From: Lysobacteraceae bacterium
Lineage (GTDB): Bacteria; Pseudomonadota; Gammaproteobacteria; Xanthomonadales; Rhodanobacteraceae
Direction of reading: 5' to 3'
Length of the DNA: 64,000 bases
NCBI GenBank assembly: GCA_004143945.1
Contig: SEHB01000002.1
Span: 496,001-560,000, forward strand
This document shows, piece by piece, positions 51,643-61,470 of the stretch (positions within the stretch are counted from its first letter, which is position 1; the number at the start of each line of letters is the position of its first letter). The translations under genes and the position numbers were made by a program. The notes beneath the pieces are model-generated. The model was not told the DNA's origin, did not search any database, and saw only the letters and a list, made by a program, of their open reading frames with translations.

Positions 51643-52800
51643 ATGGACATCGAGGTCGACCGGGCCGCGCTCGAGGCGTGGCTGATCCTGTTGCGCGCGC
51701 CGGGGCTCGGGCCCACGGCGATCCGCGGCCTGCTCGCGCGGCATGGCGGGAGTCGCGCCGCGCTCGCGGCCGCGCGCCGAGAGGACCTCGGCGAACGCAG
51801 TGTCGCGGCAGGCTGCGCGGCATGGCTCGCCCGGCCCGCGCGCGACGTGCTCGACGCCGACCTTGCCTGGCTCGCGGTGCCGGGGCACGCGTTGCTGACC
51901 TGCGATGCCGACGATTTCCCCGCGCTGCTCGATGATTCGCCGGCGCCGCCCGCGGCGTTGTTCGTGGAGGGTGACGCGGGCCTGCTGTGGCAGCCGCAGC
52001 TCGCGATCGTCGGCAGCCGGCATGCGAGCCAGGGCGGGCGCGCGAACGCGGCCGGGTTCGCGCGCGCGCTCGTCCAATCCGGGTTCACGATCACCAGCGG
52101 GCTCGCCGAAGGCATCGACGGCGCCGCCCATGCCGCGGCGCTCGACGCGGGCGGGCACACGGTCGCGGTGCTCGGCACCGGCCCCGACCGCGTGTACCCG
52201 GCCATGCACGCCGAACTCTCGGCGCGCATCGCGGCAGGCGGCGCACTGGTCAGCGAATTCCCGCCGGGCACGCCCGCGCATCCCGCGCACTTCCCGCGCC
52301 GCAACCGCATCATCGCCGCGCTCGCGCTCGGCACGCTCGTCGTCGAGGCGGGCCTGCGCTCGGGGTCGCTGATCACCGCGCGCAATGCGGCCGAAAGCGG
52401 GCGCGAGGTGTTCGCCTTGCCGGGTTCCATCCACAACCCGCTCGTGCGCGGCTGCCACCGGCTGATCCGCAGCGGCGCGCGGCTGGTCGAAACCAGCGAA
52501 GAAGTGATCGAGGAGCTCGGACCAGTCGCGCGCCACCTCGGCATCCGGCTGCGCGAACGGCTCGGCGTGGCCGCGCCGGGGGACCACGACGGGGTGCCCG
52601 AGACTCCTGCGGATCCAGCGCGGTCCCGCCTGCGAGCCGCACTCGGACATGACCCGGTCAGGGTCGACGAGCTTGCCGAGCGCACCGGCTTCGACGTCGC
52701 GCAGGTGTCGTCCCTGCTGCTGATGCTCGAACTCGAGGGTGCCGTGGTGCCCGCCGCGGGCGGTGCCTGGGCGCGCCGGACCGGCCCTCCGCCGGGCTGA
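51643..52800 (+). CDS. dprA: DNA-processing protein DprA (Smf)
   Basis: 385 residues with a SAM-like N-terminus (LILLRAPGLGPTAIRGLLAR), a Rossmann core (LAIVGSRHASQGGRANAAGF, SGLAEGIDGAAHAAALDAGG, VLGTGPDRVYP, SEFPPGTPAHPAHFPRRNRI, IAALALGTLVVEAGLRSGSL) and a C-terminal winged-helix DML1-like domain. DprA loads RecA on incoming single-stranded DNA during natural transformation. Expected neighbour smg is not found between dprA and topA. Confidence 0.95.
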   Translation: MDIEVDRAALEAWLILLRAPGLGPTAIRGLLARHGGSRAALAAARREDLGERSVAAGCAAWLARPARDVLDADLAWLAVPGHALLTCDADDFPALLDDSPAPPAALFVEGDAGLLWQPQLAIVGSRHASQGGRANAAGFARALVQSGFTITSGLAEGIDGAAHAAALDAGGHTVAVLGTGPDRVYPAMHAELSARIAAGGALVSEFPPGTPAHPAHFPRRNRIIAALALGTLVVEAGLRSGSLITARNAAESGREVFALPGSIHNPLVRGCHRLIRSGARLVETSEEVIEELGPVARHLGIRLRERLGVAAPGDHDGVPETPADPARSRLRAALGHDPVRVDELAERTGFDVAQVSSLLLMLELEGAVVPAAGGAWARRTGPPPG

Positions 52801-52999
52801 ACAGGCGCCACAAACGGCAATCGAATCAGCGGCATGCGTGGCCGGTCGCGAGCCGCTGCGAGAAGCCGCCGGTCGCGCGCGGCTTGACAGTGCGCGTCGC
52901 CGCATGTTTCCACTGCACCGCGACAAGCCGGCCCGATTCCTTGTATATAGCCGGCCCACCCTGCCGGTTCCCGCCGGCTTGGCGTTCCCAAGGACAGCA

Positions 53000-55498
53000 A
53001 TGGCCAAGAACCTCCTGATCGTCGAATCGCCGGCCAAGGCGAAGACGATCAACAAGTACCTCGGCAAGGACTTCCACGTGCTGGCGTCCTACGGCCACGT
53101 GCGCGACCTCGTGCCGAAGGAGGGCGCGGTCGACACGGCGCGCGGCTTCGCGATGAACTACGAGGTCATCGATCGCAACGAGAAGCACGTCGACGCGATC
53201 GCGAAGGCCGCCGCCAAGGCCGAAGCCCTCTACCTCGCGACCGACCTTGACCGCGAAGGCGAGGCGATCTCCTGGCACATCGCGGAGATCCTGAAGGCGC
53301 GCGGCCTGCTCGAAGGCCGCGCGTTGCACCGCGTGGTGTTCTCCGAAATCACGCCGCGCGCGATCAAGGATGCGGTCGCGCATCCGCGCGCGCTGTCGAT
53401 GGACCTCGTCAACGCGCAGCAGGCGCGCCGCGCGCTCGACTACCTCGTCGGCTTCAACCTCTCGCCGGTGCTCTGGCGCAAGGTGCAGCGGGGCCTGTCG
53501 GCCGGCCGCGTGCAGTCGCCCGCACTGCGCATGATCGTCGAGCGCGAAGAGGAAATCGAAGCGTTCAAGGCGCGCGAATACTGGACTGTCGAAGCCGACT
53601 GCGCGCATCCGGACCAGCGCTTCAGCGCGCGCCTCTTGCGCCTGCGCGGCAAGAAGTTCGAACAGTTCGACCTGACCAACGAAGCCGATGCCGAAGCCGC
53701 GCGCAGCGCGCTCGAGAAGGCCGCGCAGGGTCGCCTGATGGTCGCCAACATCGAGTCGAAGGAGCGCAAGCGCCGGCCGGCGCCGCCGTTCACGACCTCG
53801 ACGCTGCAGCAGGAAGCCGCGCGCAAGCTCGGTTTCACCACCAGTCGCACGATGAAGATCGCGCAGGGGCTGTACGAAGGCGTCTCGATCGGAGACGAAG
53901 GCGTGGTCGGCCTGATCACCTACATGCGTACCGACGCGGTGCACCTGTCGGCCGAGGCGATCGCCGAGATGCGCGAGGTGATCGTGAAGGACTTCGGTGC
54001 GAAGGCGCTGCCGGAGACGCCGCACTTCTACCGCAACAAGTCCAAGAATGCGCAGGAAGCGCACGAGGCGATCCGCCCGACCACCGCGCTGCATCGCCCG
54101 CGCGATGTCGCGCCGTATCTCAACGACGAGCAGCGCAAGCTGTACGAGCTGATCTGGAAGCGCGCGATCGCGTGCCAGATGCAGCATGCGACGCTCAACA
54201 CCGTCAGCGTCGACCTCGACCCGGGCATGGATTCGATGTTCCGCGCGAGCGGCACCACGGTCGTCGATCCCGGCTTCCTTGCGGTCTACGAGGAAGGTCG
54301 CGACGCCAAGCCGACCGAGGACGAGGACGAAGGCCGCAAGCTGCCGAAGATGGAGATCGGCGAGGCGGTGCCGCTGCTCGCCGTCGCGGCCGACCAGCAT
54401 TTCACCGAGCCGCCGCCGCGCTACTCGGAAGCCTCGCTCGTGAAGGCGCTCGAGGAGTACGGCATCGGCCGTCCCTCGACCTACGCGAGCATCATCCAGG
54501 TGCTGCTGAACCGCGAGTACGTGATCCTCGACAGCCGCCGCTTCAAGCCGACCGACGTCGGTCGCGCGGTCGCGAAGTTCCTGTCCGGGCATTTCACGCA
54601 GTACGTCGACTACGACTTCACCGCCAAGCTCGAGGACGAACTCGACGCCGTCAGCCGCGGCGAAGAAGACTGGGTACCGCTGCTCGAGAAGTTCTGGAAG
54701 CCGTTCAAGGCGCAGGTCGACGACAAGAGCGAAACCGTCGACCGCTCCGAGGCGACCGGCGCGCGCGAGCTCGGCACCGATCCGAAATCCGGCAAGCCCG
54801 TGCAGGTGCGCCTCGGGCGCTACGGGCCGTTCGCGCAGATCGGCACCAAGGACGACGAGGACAAGCCGAAGTTCGCCTCCTTGCGCACCGGCCAGAGCAT
54901 GCACACGATCACGCTCGAGGAAGCGCTCGAGCTGTTCAAGCTGCCGCGCACGCTCGGCAAGGGCGAGGACGGCGAGGACATCACGGTCGGCGTCGGCCGC
55001 TTCGGTCCGTTCGTCAAGCACGGCTCGACCTATGCGTCGCTGAAGCCCGAGGACGATCCGTACACGATCGAACTCGAGCGCGCGCTGCTGCTGATGCGCG
55101 AGAAGGCCGAGCTCATCGCGAACCGCATCATCAAGGACTTCGGCAACGGCATCCAAGTGCTGAACGGCCGCTACGGCCCGTACATCAGCGACGGCGAGAA
55201 GAACGCGCGCATCCCGAAGGACAAGGAACCGCGCGAACTGACCGAAGCCGAATGCGTCGAGCTGCTCGCGGCCGCTCCGGTGCGCCCGAAGCGCGGCGGC
55301 GGGCGCTTCGGCAAGGGTCGCGGCGCGAAGAACGCGAAGGGCGACGCGAAGCCGGCGGCCGCGGCCGCGAAGAAGGTCGCCGCGAAAAAGGCGCCTGCGA
55401 AGAAGTCGGTAGCGAAGAAGTCGGCGGCGAAGAAGGCACCTGCGACGAAGAAGGCCGCGAAGAAAGCGGTGAAGAAAAAGGCAGCCACGAAGGCGTGA
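53000..55498 (+). CDS. topA: DNA topoisomerase I
   Basis: 832 residues, type IA topoisomerase: TOPRIM domain (NLLIVESPAKAKTINKYLGK; LATDLDREGEAISWHI), catalytic tyrosine Y308 in GLITYMRTDAVHLS, and C-terminal repeats (VRLGRYGPFAQIG, VGRFGPFVKHGSTYASLKPE, LNGRYGPYISDGEKNARIPK). The four-cysteine zinc ribbons of E. coli TopA are absent; instead the protein ends in about 45 residues of Lys/Ala-rich tail (AAKKVAAKKAPAKKS and on), as in several Lysobacterales. It relaxes negative supercoils. A single TTGACA at 52884 is present upstream but without a matching -10. Confidence 0.96.
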   Translation: MAKNLLIVESPAKAKTINKYLGKDFHVLASYGHVRDLVPKEGAVDTARGFAMNYEVIDRNEKHVDAIAKAAAKAEALYLATDLDREGEAISWHIAEILKARGLLEGRALHRVVFSEITPRAIKDAVAHPRALSMDLVNAQQARRALDYLVGFNLSPVLWRKVQRGLSAGRVQSPALRMIVEREEEIEAFKAREYWTVEADCAHPDQRFSARLLRLRGKKFEQFDLTNEADAEAARSALEKAAQGRLMVANIESKERKRRPAPPFTTSTLQQEAARKLGFTTSRTMKIAQGLYEGVSIGDEGVVGLITYMRTDAVHLSAEAIAEMREVIVKDFGAKALPETPHFYRNKSKNAQEAHEAIRPTTALHRPRDVAPYLNDEQRKLYELIWKRAIACQMQHATLNTVSVDLDPGMDSMFRASGTTVVDPGFLAVYEEGRDAKPTEDEDEGRKLPKMEIGEAVPLLAVAADQHFTEPPPRYSEASLVKALEEYGIGRPSTYASIIQVLLNREYVILDSRRFKPTDVGRAVAKFLSGHFTQYVDYDFTAKLEDELDAVSRGEEDWVPLLEKFWKPFKAQVDDKSETVDRSEATGARELGTDPKSGKPVQVRLGRYGPFAQIGTKDDEDKPKFASLRTGQSMHTITLEEALELFKLPRTLGKGEDGEDITVGVGRFGPFVKHGSTYASLKPEDDPYTIELERALLLMREKAELIANRIIKDFGNGIQVLNGRYGPYISDGEKNARIPKDKEPRELTEAECVELLAAAPVRPKRGGGRFGKGRGAKNAKGDAKPAAAAAKKVAAKKAPAKKSVAKKSAAKKAPATKKAAKKAVKKKAATKA

Positions 55499-55624
55499 TG
55501 TGCGCGGGGCCCCGTGGGCTGGACGGCCGCAGGCCGGCCGTCGCTTCTCGCGTCCGCGCTCGCATCTGATCGAAAACTCCGCGCTTTCACGTACTGCCGA
55601 GCGGAACCACCACCTTAGGCACCA

Positions 55625-56182
55625 ATGGACGGCCACCTCGACCAAGCGGTCCGCGCCTTGCGCAACGGCGGCGTCGTCGCGTATCCGACCGAAGCCGTCT
55701 ACGGCCTTGGCTGCGATCCGCGCGACGAGGCCGCGTTCACGCGCCTGTTCGCGCTCAAGCAGCGCCCGCCCGAACAGGGCGTGCTGCTGATCGCGTCGGC
55801 ATTCGGCGAACTCGAGCCGTATCTCGATCTCGCGGCGACGCCGGCCGACGCCCTCGAACACGCGCAGGCCGACTGGCCCGGGCCGCATACCTGGATCTTC
55901 CCGCGCGCGGCTGGCGTGCCGGCCTGGATCGCGGGCGCGCATGCGGGCATCGCGGTGCGCGTGACCGCGCACGCAGCCGCGGCTGCGCTCTGCCGCGCGT
56001 TCGGCGGTGCGCTGGTGTCGACCAGCGCGAACCGGCACGGCGAGGCGCCCGCGCGCAACGCCGACGAGGTGCGTGCGCTGTTCGGCGGGCAGCTCGACGC
56101 GATCCTCGACGCCCCGACCGGGGGACTTGAGCGACCGACGCCGATCCGCGACGCTATCACGGGGAACGTACTGCGCCGCTGA
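55625..56182 (+). CDS. tsaC: Threonylcarbamoyl-AMP synthase (TsaC/Sua5/YrdC)
   Basis: 185 residues of the short TsaC type: NGGVVAYPTEAVYGLGCDPR, a KQRPPEQG loop that binds substrate (FALKQRPPEQGVLLIAS), PGPHTWIFPRAAGVPAWIAG, AIAVRVTAHA-like IAVRVTAHAAAAALCRAFGG and LVSTSANRHGEAPARNADEV. It makes the L-threonylcarbamoyl-AMP used in t6A tRNA modification. It follows topA by 126 bp and precedes the AMP-ligase gene by 14 bp. Confidence 0.93.
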   Translation: MDGHLDQAVRALRNGGVVAYPTEAVYGLGCDPRDEAAFTRLFALKQRPPEQGVLLIASAFGELEPYLDLAATPADALEHAQADWPGPHTWIFPRAAGVPAWIAGAHAGIAVRVTAHAAAAALCRAFGGALVSTSANRHGEAPARNADEVRALFGGQLDAILDAPTGGLERPTPIRDAITGNVLRR

Positions 56183-56196
56183 AGCGGGGGGAATGG

Positions 56197-57573
56197 ATGT
56201 CGGCCGCATTCGAATACGGCTCGCCGGCCTTGCGCCGGCTGCCGCTGATCAACGGGGAACCCGGGCGCACGCTGGCCTGGCATGACGGGCGCGCGATCAG
56301 CGTCGGCGAATTCCTCGCCGATGTCGCGGCGACCGCGGCGCTGCTGCCACCGGGCGGCGACGCGATCAACCTGTGCGAGGATCGCTACGCCTTCCTCGTC
56401 GCGTTCTGTGCGGTCGCGAGCCGCGCTCGCGCGAACCTGCTGCCGCCTTCGCGTGCGCCGCATGCGGTGGACGAAGCGCTGGCCGCCTATCCCGGAAGCT
56501 TCACGCTCGGCGATCGCGCGCTCGCGCCTTCGCCGCGCGGCTTCGTGCGGATGCCGCCGCTCGGCACCCACGGCCGCCTCGACGAAGTGCCCACGCTCGC
56601 GGCCGACCAGGTCGTCGCGATCGGCTTCACCTCGGGCAGCACCGGCCTGCCCAAGCCCAATGCGAAGACCTGGGGCGCGTTCCATGCGAGCAATGCGCAG
56701 AACGTTTCCGCGCTTGGCGCATTGCCGGGGCTCGAGGGCGACGCGATCGTGCATGGCGTCGCGACCGTGCCGCCGCAGCACATGTACGGCATCGAGCTCT
56801 CGATCCTGCTGCCGCTGCTGGGTCACTGCGCGATGCACAGCGGGCGTCCGCTGTTCCCGGGCGACCTCGCGCAGGCGCTCGCCGACGTGCCCGAACCGCG
56901 GCTGCTCGTGACGACGCCCGTGCACCTGCGCGCGTTGCTGCGCGATCCCGCGCCGATGCCGACGCTCGCGGGCATCACCTCGGCCACGGCACCGCTGTCA
57001 CGCGAACTCGCGGCCGAGGCCGAGGCGCGCTACGGCGCACCCGTGCTCGAATTCTTCGGCTCGACCGAAACCTGCGTGATCGCGCAGCGGCGTACCGCGA
57101 GCGAATCGGACTGGCGGCTGTTCGCGTCGGTGCAGCTGCGCCCGCAACCCGACGGCACCCAGGTCGATGCGCCGTACTTCGCGCAGCCGGTGGTGCTGCA
57201 GGACGTGGTCGAACTGCTGCCCGGCCACGCGTTCCGCCTGTGCGGGCGCCATGCCGACCTCGTCGAGATCGCGGGCAAGCGCGCCTCGCTCGCCGACCTC
57301 ACGCGCCGCGTGCTCGCACTCGCGGGCGTCGAGGACGCGGTCGTGCTGCAGCTCGACGAAAGCGACAGCTTCGGCGTGCAGCGCATCGCCGCACTCGTCG
57401 TCGCGCCCTCGCGCGACGAAGCCGGCCTGTTGCGGGAATTGCGCGAAGCGATAGACACCGCGTTCCTGCCGCGCCCGCTGCGCAAGGTCGACGCGCTGCC
57501 GCGCAACGAAACCGGGAAACTCCCCCGCGCGGCGCTGCTCGCGCTGCTGGGCGCGGGGCGATCGGGCATGTGA
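56197..57573 (+). CDS. AMP-ligase (acyl-CoA synthetase family), possibly the hydroxybenzoyl:ACP ligase XanA2
   Basis: 458 residues of the ANL superfamily: P-loop GFTSGSTGLPKPNAKTWGAF, motif A5 LEFFGSTETCVIAQRRT, hinge RLCGRHADLVEIAGKRASLA, and catalytic lysine in RNETGKLPRAAL. It is short, as in aryl polyene AMP ligases (XanA2, ApeH), which load 3- or 4-hydroxybenzoate on the ACP. The pigment cluster at 3.9-11.8 kb lacks such a ligase, so this gene may serve it from about 45 kb away. It is packed directly behind tsaC. Substrate is inference. Confidence 0.75.
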   Translation: MSAAFEYGSPALRRLPLINGEPGRTLAWHDGRAISVGEFLADVAATAALLPPGGDAINLCEDRYAFLVAFCAVASRARANLLPPSRAPHAVDEALAAYPGSFTLGDRALAPSPRGFVRMPPLGTHGRLDEVPTLAADQVVAIGFTSGSTGLPKPNAKTWGAFHASNAQNVSALGALPGLEGDAIVHGVATVPPQHMYGIELSILLPLLGHCAMHSGRPLFPGDLAQALADVPEPRLLVTTPVHLRALLRDPAPMPTLAGITSATAPLSRELAAEAEARYGAPVLEFFGSTETCVIAQRRTASESDWRLFASVQLRPQPDGTQVDAPYFAQPVVLQDVVELLPGHAFRLCGRHADLVEIAGKRASLADLTRRVLALAGVEDAVVLQLDESDSFGVQRIAALVVAPSRDEAGLLRELREAIDTAFLPRPLRKVDALPRNETGKLPRAALLALLGAGRSGM

Positions 57574-57976
57574 TGAGGCTGGAAAGCCTGGAACACTGAG
57601 CCCACCGGGCACACCGAGAAGGGCACACGCCAAGCCACTGAAAGGCTTTCTCCGTGTGCTCGGTGTGCTCCGTGTCGAATTCTTTTCCGCGCTGGGCGCT
57701 GGTCCGGCTCTCGGACGCGGACCTGCGCGATTTCCGGAGGCCGGAAAAAGAAAAGCCCCGAGGGCCAGGGGGAGCCCTCGGGGCGGGGAAGGCCGATCTG
57801 GGGAGGGATCGGACTTCGCGGGTTGCACTCAGGGAGGTGAGTCAACCAGGGTGCCGTTGCGTGCACCCGGAACAATAGATGCGACTCGGGGCCGAAAGTT
57901 TCCAGTGCCGTTCCCTGCGTATTTATCCGGCGTTCATTCAGTTTCGACGGCCATGACGAATGGCCTATCCACCTGC
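57574..57976. other. 403-bp gap between the AMP-ligase and polA genes
   Basis: Contains a degenerate inverted repeat around 57612-57680 (GCACACCGAGAAGGGCAC and CTCCGTGTGCTCGGTGTGCTCC) and the polA terminator at 57755-57784. The A-T-rich stretch 57893-57950 (GTATTTATCCGGCGTTCATT) has no clear promoter form. No gene is seen. Confidence 0.6.
57745..57784 (-). terminator. Intrinsic terminator of polA
   Basis: On the minus strand GCCCCGAGGG, a ten-base loop and CCCTCGGGGC form a perfect ten-pair stem (57755-57764 and 57775-57784), followed by TTTTCTTTTT. It lies about 190 bp after the polA stop. Confidence 0.85.
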
Positions 57977-60736
57977 TCAGTGCGCCTGGTCCCAGTTCGC
58001 GCCGACGCCGACATCGACGACCAGCGGTACTGAAAGTTCCGCCGCCTGCGACATGCGTTCGCGCAGGCCCGCGACGATGTCGTCGACGGCGTCTTCGCGC
58101 ACTTCGAGCACGAGTTCGTCGTGCACCTGCATCAGCATGCGCGCGCGGTCGGCATGGTCGGCGAGCCAGGCGTCGACCGCGATCATCGCGCGCTTGATGA
58201 TGTCGGCCGCGGTGCCCTGCATCGGCGCGTTGATCGCGGCGCGTTCGGCGCCCGCGCGCTGCGCCTGGTTGCGCGAGTGGATGTAGTCGAGGTGCAGCCG
58301 GCGGCCGAACACGGTTTCGACGTAACCGTCGCGGTGCGCCTGTTCGCGCACGCGATCCATGAACTCGCGCACGCCGGGGTAGCGCGAGAAATAGCGCGCC
58401 ATGTAGTCCTGCGCCTCGCCGCGGCCGACGCCGAGCTGGCGCGCGAGGCCGAATGCGCTCATGCCGTACATGAGGCCGAAGTTGATCGCCTTCGCGGCGC
58501 GCCGCTGGTTCGGGTCGACCTGGTCGAGCGGCAGGTCGAACACTTCGGCCGCGGTCGCGCGGTGCACGTCCTGGTTGCCGTGGAATGCCGACAGCAGCCC
58601 GGCGTCGCCCGACAGGTGGGCCATGATGCGCAGCTCGATCTGCGAATAGTCGGCCGCGACGATCTTCCACCCGTCCGGCGCGACGAACGCCTGGCGGATG
58701 CGCCGGCCTTCCTCGGTGCGGATCGGGATGTTCTGCAGGTTCGGATCCGACGACGACAGGCGCCCGGTCGCCGCGATCGCCTGGCCGTAGCAGGTATGCA
58801 CGCGGCCGGTGCGCGGATTCACGCTGTCGGCGAGCTTCTCGGTGTAGGTCGAGCGCAGCTTCGCGAGCCCGCGGTACTCGAGGATCAGCCGCGGCAGTTC
58901 GTGGCGGTCGGCGATCGCCTCGAGCGCTTCCTCGTTCGTCGACGGCTGCCCGCCGGGCGTCTTCACGAGCGCGGGCAGGCCGAGCTCCTCGAACAGGATC
59001 GCCGCGAGCTGCTTGGTCGAATCGAGGCTGAAGGGATGCCCGGCGACCGCATGCGCCTGCGTCGTGAGTTCGTGCATGCGCTGCGCGAGCTCGTGGCTCT
59101 GGCGCTTGAGCGCCGCGGTATCGATGCGCACGCCGCGCTGCTCCATGCGCGCGAGCACCGGTGCGAGCGCGATCTCGATGTGCTCGTACACTTCGCGCAG
59201 GCGCGGCTCGCCGGCGAACCGCGGCCACAGCGTCTCGTGCAGGCGCAGCGTGATGTCGGCATCCTCGGCCGAATAGCGGCATGCGGTATCGAGGTCGACC
59301 TGCGAGAACGGGATCTGCTTCGCGCCCTTGCCCGCGACATCCTCGTAGTGCAGCGTGTCGTAGCCGAGATGGCGCTTGGCGAGCGTATCCATGTCGTGGC
59401 GCTGGGTCGACGCGAGCACGTAGGACTCGAGCATCGTGTCGTGCACGAGGCCCTGCAACGCGATGCCGTGGTTCGACAGCACGTTGATGTCGTACTTGAG
59501 GTTCTGCCCGAGCTTGGGCCGGGTCCGGTCCTCGAGGATCGGCTTCAGCGCCGCGAGCACGCTCTCGCGCGGCAGCTGCGCGGGTGCGCCGGGGTAGTCG
59601 TGCGCGAGCGGCACGTAGGCCGCGTGTTTCGGTTCGACCGCGAACGAGACGCCGACGATCTCGGCGCGCATCGGATCGAGCGAGGAGGTTTCGGTGTCGA
59701 ACGCGATCAGCGCGGCATTGCGCAGGCGGTCGATCCACGCATCCAGACGCGCGGGCGTCGTCACGAGCTCGTAGTCGCCGGGGCCGGCGAGGCGCGGATC
59801 CAGCACGAGCGCGGGCGCCGGCGACGCCGCTGGCGCGGCCTGCGCGGATGCGTCTGCCGAAGAGGCGCCGCCCGCGCCGCTGGCGGCATCGAGTTCCTTC
59901 AGAGCCGCGTTGAACTCGTAGCGCCGGTACAGCGCGCGCAACGCATCCGCATCGCGTTCGCGCAGCACGAGCGCGTCGGGTCCGCCGTCGAGCGGCACGT
60001 CGGTGCGGATCGTCGCGAGCTGGCGCGACAGCGGCAGGTGCGCGAGCGCGCTGCGCAGGTTCTCGCCGATCTTGCCGCCGATGCGCCCGGCGTTCGCGAT
60101 CACGCCGTCGAGGCTGCCGTACTCGGCCAGCCATTTCGCGGCGGTCTTCGGCCCGCACTTGTCGACGCCGGGGATGTTGTCGACGCTGTCGCCGACCAGT
60201 GCGAGGTAGTCGACGATCTGGTCCGGGCGCACGCCGAACTTCTCGATCACCGCGGCGGTGTCGGTGGTCGTGTTCGTCATCGTGTTGACGAGTTCGATGC
60301 CGGGTTCGACCAGTTGCGCGAAGTCCTTGTCGCCGGTCGAGATCGTGACGTCGATGCCGGCCGCGAGCGCCTGCCGCGCGAGCGTGCCGATCACGTCGTC
60401 GGCCTCGACGCCGGGCACGCGCAGGATCGGGAAGCCGAGCGCGGCGACGATCGCGAGCATCGGCTCGGTCTGCGCGATGAGGTCGTCCGGCGTCGCCTGG
60501 CGCGTCGCCTTGTACGCGGGGTAGAGCGCGTCGCGGAAGGTCTTGCCCGGTGCATCCTGCACGAACGCCGCGTACGCGGGTCGCTGCTTCAGTGTTGCGC
60601 GCAGCATGTTGACCACTCCGAACAGCGCGCCGGTCGGCTCGCCGGCCGCATTGCTCAGCGGCGGCAACGCGTGGAACGCGCGGTACAGGTAGGACGAACC
60701 GTCGATGAGGACGAGGCGCGGTCGGGAACTCGACAT
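57977..60736 (-). CDS. polA: DNA polymerase I
   Basis: 919 residues, complete: 5'-3' exonuclease (LVLIDGSSYLYRAFHALPPL; VEADDVIGTLARQALAAGID; STGDKDFAQLVEPGI), 3'-5' exonuclease with IAFDTETSSLDPM and YSAEDADITLRLHE, and the polymerase domain with motif A VAADYSQIELRIMAHLSGD, motif B RRAAKAINFGLMYGMSAFGL and motif C MQVHDELVLEVREDAV. Proofreading aspartates and glutamate are present. The start MSSSRPRLVLIDG at 60736 is in the usual position. Repair and replication, cytoplasm. Divergent from the ECF sigma gene with about 137 bp between. Confidence 0.97.
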   Translation of the reverse strand: MSSSRPRLVLIDGSSYLYRAFHALPPLSNAAGEPTGALFGVVNMLRATLKQRPAYAAFVQDAPGKTFRDALYPAYKATRQATPDDLIAQTEPMLAIVAALGFPILRVPGVEADDVIGTLARQALAAGIDVTISTGDKDFAQLVEPGIELVNTMTNTTTDTAAVIEKFGVRPDQIVDYLALVGDSVDNIPGVDKCGPKTAAKWLAEYGSLDGVIANAGRIGGKIGENLRSALAHLPLSRQLATIRTDVPLDGGPDALVLRERDADALRALYRRYEFNAALKELDAASGAGGASSADASAQAAPAASPAPALVLDPRLAGPGDYELVTTPARLDAWIDRLRNAALIAFDTETSSLDPMRAEIVGVSFAVEPKHAAYVPLAHDYPGAPAQLPRESVLAALKPILEDRTRPKLGQNLKYDINVLSNHGIALQGLVHDTMLESYVLASTQRHDMDTLAKRHLGYDTLHYEDVAGKGAKQIPFSQVDLDTACRYSAEDADITLRLHETLWPRFAGEPRLREVYEHIEIALAPVLARMEQRGVRIDTAALKRQSHELAQRMHELTTQAHAVAGHPFSLDSTKQLAAILFEELGLPALVKTPGGQPSTNEEALEAIADRHELPRLILEYRGLAKLRSTYTEKLADSVNPRTGRVHTCYGQAIAATGRLSSSDPNLQNIPIRTEEGRRIRQAFVAPDGWKIVAADYSQIELRIMAHLSGDAGLLSAFHGNQDVHRATAAEVFDLPLDQVDPNQRRAAKAINFGLMYGMSAFGLARQLGVGRGEAQDYMARYFSRYPGVREFMDRVREQAHRDGYVETVFGRRLHLDYIHSRNQAQRAGAERAAINAPMQGTAADIIKRAMIAVDAWLADHADRARMLMQVHDELVLEVREDAVDDIVAGLRERMSQAAELSVPLVVDVGVGANWDQAH

Positions 60737-60873
60737 GGCGGGGTGGATGCGGCAGGGAGCTGCACTTTAGCGCAGGGCCCCGCCGTGCGCGCCGGTCGCC
60801 GCGGAACGCCGCATCGGTCACGGCAGCGGCGGGCATGCACGCTATGATGCGCGCGCAACGCCCGGGGGCCTCG

Positions 60874-61470
60874 ATGGTCGAACCACCCAAGCACGACGAC
60901 GTCGCCGCCGACGACCCCGGCGCGCACGAGGTCACGCGCCTGATCGCGGCGTGGCGCGGGGGTGATGTCGCGGCGCGCGAAGCGCTGGTCGAGCGCGTCT
61001 ACGCGAACGTGCGTGCGATCGCCGCGCAATCTCTGCGCCTGATGCCCGGCGCGACGCTCGGCGCGACCGATCTCGCGCACGAGGCGCTGATCCGGCTGCT
61101 CGGCGCCGACGCGAGCTGGCACGACCGTCGCCACTTCTTCCATGTCGCCGCGCAGGCGACGCGCCAGATCCTCGTCGACGCCGCGCGCCAGCGCCTCGCG
61201 GCCAAGCGCGGCGGCGGCGCCGAGCGCGTCGACCTCGACCTCGCGGGCGAGGTAGCGGCCAACGACGGCGACGCCGAGCTCGTGCGCATCGACGATGCGT
61301 TGCGCGACCTGCAGCAAGCCGACACGCGCCGCGCGCAGATGATCGAACTCGTCTATTTCGGCGGGCTCAGCCGAGTCGAGGTCGCGCAGGCGCTGCAGGT
61401 ATCGGAAGGCACCGTCGACCGCGACCTGCGACTCGCGCGTGCGTGGTTGCGCAGCGCGCTCGAGGCATGA
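60874..61470 (+). CDS. ECF sigma factor linked to a Ser/Thr kinase (ECF43/TIGR02999-like)
   Basis: 198 residues. Region 2 runs LIAAWRGGDVAAREALVERV to DLAHEALIRLL and HFFHVAAQATRQILVDAARQ; region 4 is MIELVYFGGLSRVEVAQALQ then VSEGTVDRDLRLARAWL. The acidic cluster of region 2.2 is weakened (GATDLAHEALIRL) and contains T61 and T65, a place where kinase-controlled ECF factors are phosphorylated. The start at 60874 follows GGGGG; 13 extra upstream codons are possible. It overlaps the kinase gene by ATGA. The related Xanthomonas EcfK/PknS pair controls a type VI secretion system. Confidence 0.9.
   Translation: MVEPPKHDDVAADDPGAHEVTRLIAAWRGGDVAAREALVERVYANVRAIAAQSLRLMPGATLGATDLAHEALIRLLGADASWHDRRHFFHVAAQATRQILVDAARQRLAAKRGGGAERVDLDLAGEVAANDGDAELVRIDDALRDLQQADTRRAQMIELVYFGGLSRVEVAQALQVSEGTVDRDLRLARAWLRSALEA

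Noticed and set aside
52884-52912. TTGACA as -35 box of a topA promoter
   Set aside because: At 17 bp there is only TTTCCA, a poor -10; TATATA farther on has no -35 at the right distance.
52826-56209. 1127-codon open frame antisense to topA and tsaC
   Set aside because: Its product is low-complexity and arginine-rich, without any domain; long antisense frames are normal opposite GC-rich genes. topA is secure on the plus strand.
57030-60935. 1301-codon minus-strand frame through polA
   Set aside because: It is a shifted frame of polA and of the AMP-ligase region; polA in its own frame has every polymerase motif.
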